Positions 33,796 through 46,644 of a DNA stretch of 64,000 nt are shown piece by piece. The translations under genes and the position numbers were made by a program. Location: the NCBI GenBank assembly GCA_951799445.1, contig OX637296.1, positions 5,456,001 through 5,520,000 on the forward strand. Direction: 5' to 3'. A model generated the notes under the pieces. It was given only the letters and a program-made list of their open reading frames with translations. It did no database searches and was not told the origin of the DNA. The number at the start of each line of letters is the position of its first letter. The stretch's first letter is position 1. The DNA is from Pseudisothecium myosuroides (lineage: Eukaryota > Streptophyta > Bryopsida > Hypnales > Lembophyllaceae).

Positions 33796-35555
33796 ACATT
33801 GTCTCCTCACTATCCTTTCAAAAACACCAATAAGTTACATTGTATCAAGTGCTACTAGTTAGATTGCTAGCTAGTGATAATCCTTGATAACTCTTGTTAG
33901 AGTTTAATAATCCAATTCCACAATGTTCAAATCAACAAGGTCACATTAGGAGTAAAATGGACCCTTGAGAAGCTCCAAAGCTTTTGATAAGCAATGCTAT
34001 ATCATGAAAGCTATGTGACCTATGATGAGTACAATTTTTGTGACACATTTATGTCTCTAAATTGTACGTAGTATGAATTATTCAAAGCCTGTCATAACAC
34101 TTTACACTATTAAATTATTTTATATACCAATTGATTTATTAAAAAGTATTATAAAGCTAGTGCTTAGTCACCATGATCAACGTTAGTGAGGACCATCACA
34201 TAGTACATAGTAATCATATTTACAGTAGTGACAAGTATTATTTAGCTAAGTAGGTTGTCCATTTCAACCAATTAGAATAAAAAATCTTTGTAATATTATG
34301 TTAACTAAAATAAGAATGCATTGTCACATTCTCTAAACCAATAGATGTGATCCTCCTAAGACTTGACATCATTACGAGGGTGAACAAAGATAGGAGAAAG
34401 GATTTGCCATTTTCTTGAGAAGCACATTTTAATGAGTTTCAGAGGGACTCCTTATAAGCCCAAGTACTTTATACCTTGTAATACGTGCGTCAAATTCTTT
34501 TATTCACGGGGGTTATTTATCTATTATTTTACAATAGATATGTCCCTATTTTTTCTTTCTACTCCTACTTTTTGCCCATTTTCCTACACTTGATGGGAGC
34601 TAAAACTAGAATTTGAGGCATTTAAATATGTTTGTATTATAATTCAGATTTTTTAGTAGAATAGTACAGCAATCAATACAATATGAATACTCTTAATATT
34701 ATTGAATACAACCAACAAAAACAACACATATTCATACATCATATATCAAACAATTCTTACAAATGAATCATACATGTACAATGGGAGAAAAAACCACAAA
34801 ACTAAAAACCTCATATGTAGTATTATATTGGCTAAGCCTAATTTATGCATTTAATTTACAAAGGTAGTAAGTGCTTTAGGGCCCCCAAATCTTACAAATT
34901 TTTTGAGCAAGTGGGATGGTTTTAGAGTTTAGGATTCATGGTATAGTACAATGATAACTCCTACCTCCAAAAAAACCCATGACTATGCACATACATAGTC
35001 CCAAATGAGATATTGTTCATTATTTTATCTATTTGTAGATAGAAAATGGAAGCTCCTCATGCATGTTCCTCCCATCCCTTCTAGACTGCGCCTTGTATAG
35101 ATTTACAAATTATAAACTATGAATCATTACAATGTATTGTATAGTAGTTGTAATATAGTATGCTTCAAGTAGGTAATGCTATAGTAACTTGAATATTTTT
35201 TGAATTATTAGCTCCAACTTTTAAAATGTACCCTATAGTAGATCTCACATTGTTTCTAAAGTAACCGTTAATGAAGTACAACGGCTTACTGTAAGGTTTT
35301 TTGAAGGCCCGTTCCTTTCCTAATGCCATAGTTTATTGAACTAGTGGAAATGTATACAATGTTCTTTTTTCCACTTCAATGAACTTTCACAACTAGAAAA
35401 ATCATGACTAAATTAACAAAAAATCAACTATTTTTTGTTATTTGGAGCACTGTAATGACCTTTTTCACTGATTTTTGATCTTCCTATAGAAGCCAACAAA
35501 ATGGCCACCCGCTTTCTGTTGATTTGAATAGTGCAATGACCAAATCAATAGAATT
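33796..35555. other. AT-rich noncoding sequence
   Basis: About 1.8 kb without open frames, RNA genes or recognisable element ends. Confidence 0.5.
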
Positions 35556-35675
35556 TTAGAGATTCTAAAATCTTTTTGGAACCCTTTTAGAATCTTTTTG
35601 AAAATCTTGAAAATCTTTTTACAATCTTTGGAATCTATTTGAAATCTTTTGAAATCTTTGGATTGTATTTAGCAC
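35556..35675. repeat. Degenerate AATCTTT repeat
   Basis: Roughly ten imperfect repeats of TTT(G/A)NAATCTTT in 120 bp (AAATCTTTTTGGAA, GAATCTTTTTGAAA, GAAATCTTTTGAAATCTTTG). Confidence 0.75.
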
Positions 35676-36114
35676 ATTCAAGAATATTTTGGAACGTTTT
35701 TGTTCCATTGCATGATGGCAAGGTGGACACAGTGATGCCAAATAATTAACTAACCCTAAGGCCTTGAAGCATGATTTCAAGCCAATTTTTGTCTTTTAGG
35801 CAAGCCCTTCCAAATGCAATATTTGTTGAATACAATTCTTGTGAAATTCTTACCAAAAGTGTTTCACTACTAGCTCAATGCCTAAAAAATTTCAAACCAA
35901 TCCAAGTTGTAATTAAAAATTTATGTCTCAAAAGGTCATTTTTTTTAGTAACCGGCGCTGTTGGGCAACCATAAAAAATAGATCCAATTGGTTGAAATTC
36001 TTATACATATACTTCAACAAGATTGTTAACATAATCCCAAAAGTTAAAAAGCCTACAAACACACAATTTTGACTTACAAGCGTTTGAAATAAGTTTTCTT
36101 CATTTGAGAAATAT

Positions 36115-37038
36115 TTAATCACTAAACAAATTTGATGTTTTTAGGCCTAAAATTGCTTCAAAGTATTGAAATCCAAAGCAAGGCTAAAATCTTCATCTAT
36201 ATATATCATTAAAAAAATCCAACTATAGGATCCTTTACTTAATTTGTTGAAGAACATCCTCTTAAAATTTCAAAGTAAGAAACCTTACCAATTGCAAGAT
36301 CATGTTGCTTGGATTCAAACAAAAAGTATTTTCAACTCTTCCCAAATGGTTAGATTTCATCTTTCAAATTTTTTAGAGAAAAATGTGTAGATCCTACAAC
36401 TTGTTACTTTCCATGATATGTTGAAGAAATAAGTTGGAAATATATATATAAAATTTCAACAAAAAATATTTCATATTTGTGCTTGAAAAAAATAGTAAGT
36501 AGAAAGAGTTAGAATATGATTTAAAATACTAAATTGTTAAGAATTTAGTTATGGAATTAAAAAATTTGAATGCCAATGGTTGTAATGTTGTAATAAATAA
36601 TTTACATTCAATGCTTTTATTTTTTTACAGATATTGAAATTTAAGTTAAATAAAGGACTTCAAAGTTTATTTCAAAGTAGAGATTCTACAACTGCCCACA
36701 AGCTAAAATTCCTCATAACTTTAATCTTGTCAATCAAAATGAAATGATTCAAAGCTTTCCACGTATCTACAAATCTAGGAAACCAAGTTGAAATTTATTT
36801 TTCTTAAAAAAGTGATTTTTTTTAGTTGCCCAAGTTGTCTTCCGAGCAATAAAAATCAAATATCATGCAATAATTTTTTAACCATGCAGTCAAAAATTAC
36901 AAAATTGTTGTGCTAAAAGCTACTCCTTGACAACATGTTATGTGAAAATTTTAAGGAAAATAAATAAGTTTTTTGTTTGTAGTGAGATATCTATAATTGC
37001 TATTGCAAAAAAAATACATTTGGTCCTTTAGGGATTAA
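36115..37038 (-). mobile_element. TTAA-family DNA transposon, degraded copy
   Basis: About 916 bp between TTAA at 36115-36118 and TTAA at 37035-37038. Right end as printed is GGTCCTTTAGGGATTAA. In reverse orientation its interior matches 53016-53950, 57052-57974 and 39182-42147 (for example CATAACTTTAATCTTGTCAATCAAAATG, first 20 bases shared, and TTCCACGTATCTACAAAT). The left terminus has several mutations. No ORF. Confidence 0.65.
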
Positions 37039-37179
37039 AACACCACAATTGGAATTTTGTGTACAATGAAATTTTATTTTTTTAACTTAATCATTCACAA
37101 TTTAGTGTTTTCTAAATCAATTAGACTTTGGTGGCCATTTTAGAATAGTACAATAAATTTTTTCAAAAAACTTTGAATT

Positions 37180-37911
37180 GGGTCATTGCACAAAACACTT
37201 AAACTATTTTCTGTCACACGATGCATGCTAATTAGTTTTTTGGCTATAACTTTTGCGATTTAGCTCCAAATGATTCAAAATTTGTAGACAAGGTATTGAT
37301 GACTATTATACACATTGTATAATTTTTTGGAATTAAAAAAAAGTTTTTTACTATTTAAAAATAGCCCCCGATAATATGTCACACTTGCCAATTTGAAGGT
37401 TTTAGTACTATTTAGTACCAAAAAAAATGAATTTTGATTTGAAATTTGGAGGGGATGGTCTTCTAATAGACTTTTAGTTATTTATAAAGGGATTCTAAAA
37501 ATAAATTAATTGTATGTCGTGTGGAAGTCCACAAAGTGCGCTTCTTTCTGCTTGCATTTTGAAACACATAAAACATTATTTTGGTGTTTTTTTAGTGAAT
37601 GACCATCTCCATAGAGTTGTTGCAAATGGCCAATTTTTATTTTATTGATTTAATTTTTATGTCCTATTTTTAACTAATTAAAACATCAAAATATCTATTT
37701 TCTTGAGATTTGGCACTTTTTTAGTTCTCCTACTTAGAGAATTTTTCTATGCATTTCTTTTGGTGGCTACCTTCATCTTAAAGGTATATATATTAGTAAT
37801 ATTTTTTGAATTTTATAGAAATTATTTTTCTGTTTTTAAATTATTCCAAAAAAATTTCATGAGTACTATTTAAAACGCAACAAAATCGATAGGTGTTTCG
37901 TGCAATCACCC
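37180..37911. mobile_element. 4-bp-TSD family copy 5 (TSD AATT)
   Basis: 732 bp. Left end GGGTCATTGCACAAAACAC, right end GTGTTTCGTGCAATCACCC, flanked by AATT (37176-37179 and 37912-37915). Interior collinear with copy 4. No ORF. Confidence 0.9.
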
Positions 37912-37920
37912 AATTATGAA

Positions 37921-38137
37921 AAGTTGGAAAATCAAGCTAAATTTCATCTCCTATAATTTGTTTGAGATTTTGAGCCTCCAATCAAAAGTTATAAACAAAT
38001 TTCAGAGAAGATTTGGAAGGGATATTTTCTTTAATATTTTCAAACATCCTCTCTAAGTTTTGTCCATAACTTTTGATTGGAGACTCAAAATCACAAACAA
38101 GTTCTTGGAGATGAAATTTAGTTTGATTTCTTAACTT
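37921..38137. repeat. Long inverted repeat (fold-back)
   Basis: Left arm 37921 to about 38005 pairs with right arm about 38051-38137 (ATCAAGCTAAATTTCATCTC against GAGATGAAATTTAGTTTGAT; CCTCCAATCAAAAGTTAT against ATAACTTTTGATTGGAG). Arms are about 85 bp at roughly 80% identity, with a spacer of about 45 bp. It begins just after copy 5. It could be a MITE or two inverted fragments; a transcript would form a long hairpin. Confidence 0.8.
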
Positions 38138-38269
38138 TTCTTAGTTCAAATTTTTAAGAAAAAAATTATTTTTTTATGCCAAAATGGCTGCCAAAGTTTG
38201 CTAAGTTAAAAAACACCAAATTCTAAATGCATAAGTAAGAAAAAATCTTTGTATTTGACATGAAATCTT

Positions 38270-38400
38270 AAGTATGGTGTGTTGGATATATGGAGCCTTG
38301 TACTACCAAGGCCAACCTCTTGGGTTTGAATCCCATAGGCGACCACAAGAAACTTCTGTAGCTGCCCGAAATTTTCGAGTAGCAAAAAATATTTTTTTTT
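38270..38400 (+). repeat. tRNA-derived SINE-like element
   Basis: Contains an anticodon-like stem-loop (GCCTTG...CAAGGC) and a T-arm-like TGGGTTTGAATCCCA, spaced by about 8 bases as in a tRNA. A non-tRNA tail ends in an A-rich then T-rich run. The acceptor stem is not closed, so this is a SINE head, not a working tRNA. Confidence 0.5.
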
Positions 38401-39177
38401 CATTGCTCAAAATTTGGGTAGTAAATTTTAAATTTTTAAATTTTTAAATTTTTCTTTGGATTTGACTAAATCAATAGAAAAAATCAATAGATTAACATTG
38501 GTTATTGTTGATGATCAATGTGACCAAATTAGCTAAAAAAAATCAGCACTTTTTGTTGATTTGGACGATGGTTTTTCTACTAGTGTTTCAATAGAATTTT
38601 CCCAGGGAGATCACTGTGGGTTTCTTAGAAAACTACATGAGTTAGAAGACAGGGTCCATATAATTCAAAGCAAAGAAATTTTATATAATATGTAGGGCTA
38701 CTATAGGGTCCATGAAATGCTATATATTCCATTATATTTAAATTAAAATGTATAAAAATATCATGTCATAGGAATTTTTATTAATAAGAACATTGATAGA
38801 TAGAGGTTGTGAAAAATTTTCATATTACAATGAGCATAGATGTGGACAGATAATTTCATGTGGATGATAAAATGGATATAGTCAAGAAAATCTACAATGA
38901 AGAGTGGTTGACTAAAATTGTGCCAAGGTACTAGTAGTGCATATATATATAAAAAGTAAGGCATTGATCACAAGTGGCAAAAATTGTCACTTTGCACATA
39001 TAAAGAGGTTTACTTTAGTGGGTTCAACGAGCTAAAAATTGTACATCATGAGGATAGAATTTGTAGTATTTACGTTCATTCTTTGAAGCCATAAATGTTA
39101 AATATACTCATATTGAATGGAATGTTCACGAAATAGTTTTAGTGAGGATTTTGAACTATTCAATGATAAACTTGTTA
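38401..39177. other. AT-rich noncoding sequence
   Basis: No gene or element ends recognised. Confidence 0.45.
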
Positions 39178-39668
39178 TTAACCCCCTAAAGGCCGGAAGG
39201 TGTTTTGGAAGAAAAAAAGTCCAAAAATGCCCACTTTTGATGCATAGTCCAAAATTCAAAATTAATTTTTTGAGTTTCATATAAAAAGTTGGAAATACAT
39301 ATAAAAAATTTCAACAAAAAAATTTCATATTCATGTTTAAAAAAATCATAAGTAGAAAGAAGTAGAGTATAAATTAATTTAATACTAAAGTGTTGAGAAT
39401 TTAGTTATAGAATTGAAAAATGCCAATTGCAATGGTTGAAAGGTTGTAATAAAGAATCTATATCCAATGATTTTATTTTATTTTAAAAATATTGAAAATT
39501 GAGTTAAATAAAGGACAATTCAAATTTTATTTCAAAATAAAAATTCTATAACTACCCGCAAACAAAAATTCCTCAGAACTTTCATCTGGTTGATCAAAAT
39601 GAAATGATTCAAAACTCTCCACATATATACGAATCTAAAAAACCAAGTTCAAATTTATATTTTGGTAG

Positions 39669-41912
39669 TAGAAGAAATCTGCGTTTGCCTTGTAGATAGA
39701 ACATTTGGCAATTTATTTTGGGTTTCTCATTGTAATTTTGTATGCCTTTAGTTTGGTTTTGCAGGCTTATTTTGAAGTTTAAGTTCCAATTTGGTAGTTT
39801 TTGTAGTGATTTGACCGAGTTGGGAGTACAGTTTTGGATGTCAATTTTGGATGTGATAGGGATCAGTTAAACCAAGTAGGAGTCTGATGGTCTGTGTGAT
39901 TCCAATTCGGTGGATGAGCTATTATCCAAGTTGTCAACTGTTACAAACATTGAGCCGAGTAGGATTCAAGGCAGTTGGTAATTTTCCAAGTAGGTCAAGG
40001 CAGTTAGTCATCTTCTCTGGTTGGAGTAACTATCCGTTATTCTGTAGTATTAGAGGGGAGTTGAGTGTTCATTTTCTTCACCACTTATTTTGAGAGATTT
40101 TGAGTGCGTCCAACTAGTAGGCTGTTTTTGATTATTAATGTGTGTTTGTGTTTCCAAGTTGGTGCTTGGGTGTGTGAAAGTTTAATCCTGCAGTATTATG
40201 AGAGTAATCCAAGAGGAATGTATGGAAGTTTGTGTTATGTCCTAGTCGGGATGGAGTTGGATTAGAATTAACTGAATCTGCAGTCGCACAAGGGTGTGCC
40301 AGATCAGTGCGTGAGGAGAATTGTGGAGGCTGAGTGGAGTCAGGAATGTGGAAGTGAGCAGTAAGGTAGTGTGCTCTAAAAGCGAGCGGCCTCTTCAAAC
40401 CGACCCTATATTTAGGTCTGAAATGGACATTAGGTGGTCCTTAAATGGACCTCTCAAGCCATTGAGAGAATCGAGAGAAAAGCTTTATTTATTGCAAGAG
40501 CCAATCATTGACCTTCATTTACTCAAATCACTTTAGAAGTTGCAAGTGGTCAGATTTTGGAAGACCTAGGGTCACAAATAGGTGCCTACAACAGGGTTTT
40601 TTTAAAATTCATAAGTAATTCAAAAACGATTCAAAAAATATGAAACCACTTGTGTAACGTTCCACATCCATTTTTCTTTCTCAGGAAAATGATCCAAAAA
40701 TATTTTTGTTCAAAGAAACTTGTGAAAAAGGCAGATCAGCCCTTAAATGGTGGCTTTTAGGCCATACTACCTTAGGTGAGAATTTGATAGAGTTTAAGTT
40801 TACAAAGGATGAGGTGTGCAGTGGTGTTGGAGAAGAAGGGAATTATGATACCAAGTTTGGAATAGGAGTGGAAGTTATGTTATTAATTTTCAGTTTCCAA
40901 GTTGGTAGTCAGAGAAAGAACAATACAGTTTGGTTGACGAAGATGAGTGAATTAGAGCTGAGGTGTATCAGTTTGAATTAAGAAAAACATTAAGTTGTAA
41001 ACGGTGATTTTATTCGCCAATTCGGTTAATATATGATAAGCTTAAACCGAGTTGGTTGTTGTCTGTGATGTGTTTGAGAGTCTTATGTGTATTTAATTTG
41101 ACTGAGGTGTATGTCAAGTTACATGGTTGTAGGGTTTGAGAAATACAGTGTGTCATGCTTGTGAGCCTAATTGGGAATCTTTATGCATGTTTGTGTTTGT
41201 GATAATCGACTGCTTAACATGAGTTCCAAATTGGGTAGTTGAGCTAGAGTGAATCAGTTGTGTCTTGTTGGTCTGAGCATGAATGATGTGTAATAACTTG
41301 GAAGTTATCCAGTTTGAAGCATGCTTGTTAGTCTGAATGTTAACTTGGGATTAGTTCCTAATATTTGGATTTGTTTTATGAGTGTGTGTTAATTGTCAAA
41401 TCAGAGAGAATCATTTTAGCAAATGTGAGGATATTTAGAAATTGTCTTGAATAATATCTTGCTTAAAAAGGAGTATCATGGATGATAAGAAGGTTAATTC
41501 CAAGTTGGCATGTAAGAGTTGTAAATATTATTGTAAACAAAATTATAAGAAGCTAGCCAGATTGTGAGGTGAAGGGCATGAATTCCAAGTTGGTGGAAAA
41601 AACATTGATGGTTCCCTTGAAGGAAGACAAAGTGCAAAAGTGACAAGTGATTGTGTCAAGTGGGAAGTTTTAAAGACCATCAAGTTGTACCTGTGGCAAC
41701 CCAATTTGGAGTAAAGAAAAGAAGTTCAAGATAGTTAAAGACTAAAAGATAAAGATTCCAAATTGGATAATCACTTCACCTTGTGGCCATTAAGAGTGGA
41801 GTGGCAAATTATGCAATTAGAGTTTTTTGCATTTTTCAACGCAGATTTTGCGTTTGCCTCAACAAACATGTCATGTAGATTTTGTTGAGGCAAATGCAGA
41901 TTTCTTCTAGTG
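39669..41912. mobile_element. CACTA-like nonautonomous element with CCAAGTTGG motifs
   Basis: Inverted ends TAGAAGAAATCTGCGTTTGCC (first 20 bases) and GGCAAATGCAGATTTCTTCTA pair with one mismatch. The right end continues to TAGTG, the complement of CACTA. The left end is less clear, and a 3-bp ATT duplication is only possible. The interior has no transposase but has about fifteen copies of TTCCAAGTTGGTAG variants (for example near 40153, 40898, 41501, 41581 and 41758). Such subterminal arrays are transposase-binding sites in CACTA/En-Spm elements. A PIF-like MITE sits inside at 40365-40772. Confidence 0.6.
40365..40772. mobile_element. PIF/Harbinger-like MITE, copy 2 (408 bp)
   Basis: Ends GGTAGTGTGCTC and GGCCATACTACCT with TAA (40362-40364) on the left and TAG (40773-40775) on the right, a mutated 3-bp duplication. 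Nearly the same length as the copy at 31401-31807, with shared internal blocks (GCAAGAGCCAATCATT, AAGACCTAGGGTCACAAATA). No ORF. Confidence 0.75.
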
Positions 41913-42314
41913 ATTCTTAAAAAAGTCATTTTTTTGAGCTGCCCAAAGAGCAATTGAAACTACATATCATGCCATAATTTTTAAAGCATGTAGTCAAAAG
42001 TTATGAAAATTGTTCCGCCTTAAAGCTATTCCTTGATTACATATTAATTGAAGAATTTTTTTTTTAAAATGAAAATTCCATTTGTAGTAAGCTGCCCAAA
42101 ATTTCTATGTTGTCAATAAATGTCATTTAGGACTTTTGGGACTTACAATGTTGTACCATCTCCACATGAGCACCATGGTTGGAGACCAAAATATTTACGT
42201 TGTTTTGAAATTGTGTTCCTTGAATGGAGACAAGGACTGAGGAGCATGTGCGGTGTTTTTTATGTAGGCTAGGTTAACGGAATGATGATGAATATAAAGA
42301 TAGTAGAGAAGTTA

Positions 42315-43531
42315 GAGCATTGCTGGTGTTCTATTGGCTGGGCTCTTAGCTTAGGCTAAGGTGTAGCCGAGTTCACTTTAGACCCAACCAGCGTTTAAAC
42401 TTTAAAAGTTACCATCTTCTACACAAACAACCCTCCAAACACCATCCTCTTGTCCACGCTAGCTACTTTAAATTTGTTTTTGTTAAGACTGTCTTCAATG
42501 TTGTGATCTTAGTGGTTAAGCCAGCATTAATTTTTCAACCTCCCTCTAAGTCACAGTTCTAGCTTGAGCTTTGAGAAAGGTGGTTTTAGTGAAAGGCTTT
42601 TGGGTGAATGCAAGAAACACCTGCCAATTTTGTTGCGTTTTGACAGCACTCATCATTTCTTTTCTGCAATACTTTAAAATTAAAAAAATAATTTTAATTT
42701 TCTTTTAAAAACATGGCTAATGTATACACCTTTCCGATGAAGGTAACCACCAAAGGAAATTCATTCAAAAATTCTCTAAGCAGGAAAACTAGAAAAATGC
42801 CAAATCTCAAGAAAATGGATATTTTGATGTTTTAATTAGTTAAAAATAGAAAAAAAGTAAATACATAAAATAAAAATTAGACATTTATAAGAACTCTATA
42901 GAAATGGTCATTCACCCAAAAAACTCCAAAATAATATTTAATATGTTACAAAATGCAAGCGAAAAGAAGCACACTTTGTGGACTTCCATACCACACACAA
43001 CTAATTATTTTTAGAATTCCTTTAGACAATAGCTACAAATCTACTAGAATACCATTTCCTCCAAATTTTAGCTTGAAATTCGTTTTTTTGGGTACTAAAT
43101 AGTACTAAAACCCTCCAAATTGGCAAGTGTGATATAAAATTGGGGGCTATTTTTGGATAATTAATTATTTTTGAAAACTACAAAAAAAATTAGGCAAGGT
43201 GTATAATAGTCATGAGTACCTTACCTATAAATCTTGAGTCATTTGGAGCCAAAATGCAAAAGTTATGGCCAAAAAACAAATCAGTATGCAGGGTGTGACA
43301 CAAAATAGTACAAGCTAAGTGTCTCTTGCATTCACCCTTTTGTCATCAAAGATGAATGACAGATCAACGGATGAAAAAAATTCAAATGATTGGATGAGTT
43401 TCCGTCTTACCAAGCTCATATGGGGAGAATGAATGAGAGTCGGCTAGCCTGTGGCTCAAAAAAAGCAGTTGGAGCTCGGTGGATACCCTATATATAGCTA
43501 GCCACGTTTTTTTGAAATGCTAGCAATGCTC
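42315..43531. mobile_element. PIF/Harbinger-type (Tourist-like) MITE with a nested element
   Basis: Ends GAGCATTGCTGG and CTAGCAATGCTC, flanked by TTA (42312-42314 and 43532-43534). GAGCAT ends with a TTA duplication are typical of Tourist/PIF MITEs. About 480 bp of its own sequence remains after removing the nested 4-bp-TSD copy 6. Confidence 0.8.
42602..43337. mobile_element. 4-bp-TSD family copy 6 (TSD TTTT)
   Basis: 736 bp. Left end GGGTGAATGCAAGAAACACC, right end GTGTCTCTTGCATTCACCC, flanked by TTTT (42598-42601 and 43338-43341). It has the cleanest TIRs of the seven copies, with no terminal mutations on either end. No ORF. Confidence 0.92.
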
Positions 43532-43849
43532 TTAAATAAGTGTGGACATCACACATGACAATCAAAAATCACTCTTTTGTGACTGGAGGATTCTACGTTC
43601 CTTCCATCAATTGAATGTCCCGGCATCCAATTTTAAAAGTAAAGTTATAATATCAAAAACTAGAGTGTGAAAACAAAATTACAAAAATTTGGTACAATAT
43701 TAGAAGTTATTAATTGATGCTAATTAATTTGCTTCTGTCCAACAAGGATCAAACTTGACGTGTGTCATGCCATGTGCAATTTTCTTTTTTCAGCAATATG
43801 GTACCATACATTTAGGTCAAATTTGGCACCTAGGTGTTGAAATAGTTTA

Positions 43850-46290
43850 ATTTTGGCTATTGGACAATTTGACAGCTTGATCCAATTTTCTTGGCTTTTA
43901 GAACTTTTCTCTTTTGAATTTTTCAACACTTTAATGACATGGATTGATTTTTTCTATTCATGCATTTTTTCTAAATTTTTTCAAGAATAATTTTTGAATA
44001 ATCGTAATTGGCGACAATGAAATTTTTTCAGATTTTCAAAAACATTTACAAATTTTTCATATTTTAGACATATTCTGTAATGTAGATTTTGCCTACTCGA
44101 CAAAACCCCAAGACAATAAATATAGGGGGGTAATTCCTCTAGGAAAGGTCAATAAGTCTGATGTTTTATGACTAAAGTTACTTGTTTTCTATGGTGGATA
44201 CTTGTTTACTTTGTTTTGTAGTTTGATTTATAGACAACAACCCAAGAAAATAGTATAGAGGTTCTAAAACCTTGGGAATGGTCAAATAGTCTAACGTATT
44301 GTAGCTAAAGTCACTTGTTTTCTAGAATGAAAAGGAATTCAATATGAATTATCATACTATTTCTTAATAGACAATTTATACACTCTTATACCCAAGGGAA
44401 CAATTTGTTGGCCAGTCCATTAAATAATGCTATGGGACGCATGATTGTTGTCTCGGTCCTGTCTAGTATGCTAGGGGTATTTCAAGACAATTTGTCAGGT
44501 TGTTCAACAATTTGTCATGCATGATCTAGACTTTTAAATGCAACAATTCGCATATATATTTATATATAATATATAGATTCCTTAATTACCATAAAGTTTT
44601 TTTTACCATAACAATTTGTCCAGTCACTACTTAGCTAGCCAAATTACTAATTTTAAATGAGTATCAAAACAGTCCCAGTCCTCTACAACAAATTGTCCCT
44701 ATACTAATGCAGGGGGAATGAGTGTGTAATGCAATTTCAGCTTCCAGCTTCTCTGCACATTATCACAACTTGTCAAGACCAAACAAATTGTCACTACACT
44801 ACTCAGCACCTTGCGGCTTTTGACAATTAGTGTAGCACCAGGCTACGAATTGCAATTTATATTAGTTTACTAATTCACAATATCAACATACAGCAATGAA
44901 CAAATTGACTCATCATAACACATCAAAGTTCTTCCATGACAATTGGTATAATTCATCCACATACTTCAAAAAGACTATTCATGTTCGATTTAATATTGCT
45001 TTCATTCACAATAATTTTAGTTTCCATTCCTATTCCAATGATAAGTTAATTTTATCGACAACTTGTCAAATATAAAATTAATTCGCATCAAAACAAGGAT
45101 TTAACATTCAACAATTTATTCTGAAATTACATATTATAATATCAACAACAATTTTTAATACATTTTACAATTACAACGCATCATACAAATTGTCTCTTGC
45201 TGTAATTTTAAATTAATAATTTAGAATCAGAAATATATATCAATTATTAATTAAAACAGTTCACAATTTCCTCATTTCATCAATTATATCAACTTACAAT
45301 TGGTCTGTAAATTTTAATTAACAAACAAATTAATCACCGCATATGCACATACACCATAATTATGTCCTATAAATCTTACTCGAGTTACAGACAAGTTGTC
45401 AGAATTTACATTACCGATTAGGTGTTCTGACAAATAAGTTGTCTCGCTCATGAACTGGACTGCCGCGCCATTCGTCCTTCATCGTTTCACTTGAACAAAT
45501 TGTCTGGCGATTCCATCTCCTTCCGCATCATTCTAACTTCACTCACATTTTCACTCAGACAAATTGTTCTCTCAATTCTCACTTAATATCCACGTGAAAA
45601 CTGTGACCCGCTCATGGGAAATTCACTCAACAACTTGACAAATTGTTTTAAGAATACCCAGACAAGGAACACAGTTTACCACCACAGCTACTATTGAACA
45701 TCAAACAATTTGTCTAAAATAATTCAGTCATTCCAATCACTGGAAATATATCAATTCACAAAAACAATTATACAATTCATTCACAAGATCACAACCAAGA
45801 AATCCAATCATTGGATACAAGATTTACACAACAATATAATGCCCAATTCAAACTATCACAAGTAGTCCACCTGGACTTTCCACTTTAACAAACAAATTGT
45901 CTAATTCAAAATCACAATCTCCACAACAGTAAATCCAATCACTAGAAATACAAGAGACTCAAGTGAATGAGCACAAAGACAAATGATTACACAATTATAT
46001 TAACAAAGCACTTCCTGTGCTGAAACAAACAAATTGTTTACGAAAGAACGCTGCTGAAGACTGAGAGAGTAGGGGCGAAGAAAGACAAATTGTTCAAAGC
46101 TATACTGTCTCAAGCAATTCCACACTTCAAGGTGGGAATCGTTGCAAAGACAAATTGTCCTACTTCGTATCTTGCCTACCTACATCTTTCAAAATCTCTT
46201 TACCAAGTCAAATTGTCTTTCCTTTTCTACATAATGTGAAATTGTTCTAACAAAGTATCTCTTTTTACACTGTGAAAGACAAATTGACTA
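43850..46290. repeat. Region dense in the palindromic motif GACAAATTGTC
   Basis: At least fifteen exact ACAAATTGT/ACAATTTGT cores, many within GACAAATTGTC, plus near variants, in about 2.4 kb of otherwise AT-rich noncoding DNA. The first four (44398-44620) read ACAATTTGT; almost all later ones (44687-46285) read ACAAATTGT. A strand flip like this is seen in the two subterminal halves of CACTA-type elements. No TIRs, target duplication or ORF could be identified. Confidence 0.8.
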
Positions 46291-46644
46291 AAGAACAAAA
46301 AATTTGCAAGACTACATATTCCAATTTTTCCTCAATTACTTACAAATTTGATCTACACATATAGGGTATTTGAAACTTCTTGTGAGTAGTAAAGTAATTT
46401 TTTGGGGCTCTTACAATCCAACGACAATCATGTGCCACATAAAGACAATGGCCTATGCAATTATTCCCACTTACAGTAAGGGAGAACAACCCGTTGTCAC
46501 AAAGATTTGCTATTGAATAGCACGGGGCTCTTGCTATGAAAATGCTTTATATATAATCTTAGATGCCCATAAATATCTTAAATCATATTAAACCTATCCT
46601 CAAACTCCCTATTTTTCCAATCCCTATCCTACAATTTGCACAAT

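Larger units (their letters stand above)
39182..42147 (-). mobile_element. TTAA-family DNA transposon split by a larger element
   Basis: Left terminus TTAACCCCCTAAAGGCCGG (TTAA at 39178-39181) and interior matching the reverse orientation of 53016-53950. The match stops at about 39665 and resumes at 41913 (CTTAAAAAAGTCATTTTTTTGAGCTGCCC), ending near 42147 at AGGACTTTTGGGACTTA, a mutated form of the family end. The 2.24 kb between is a separate insertion. Confidence 0.7.

Noticed and set aside
38270..38345. Functional tRNA gene
   Set aside because: Anticodon-like and T-arm-like stems exist, but the acceptor stem and D-arm do not pair, and the tail looks like a SINE.
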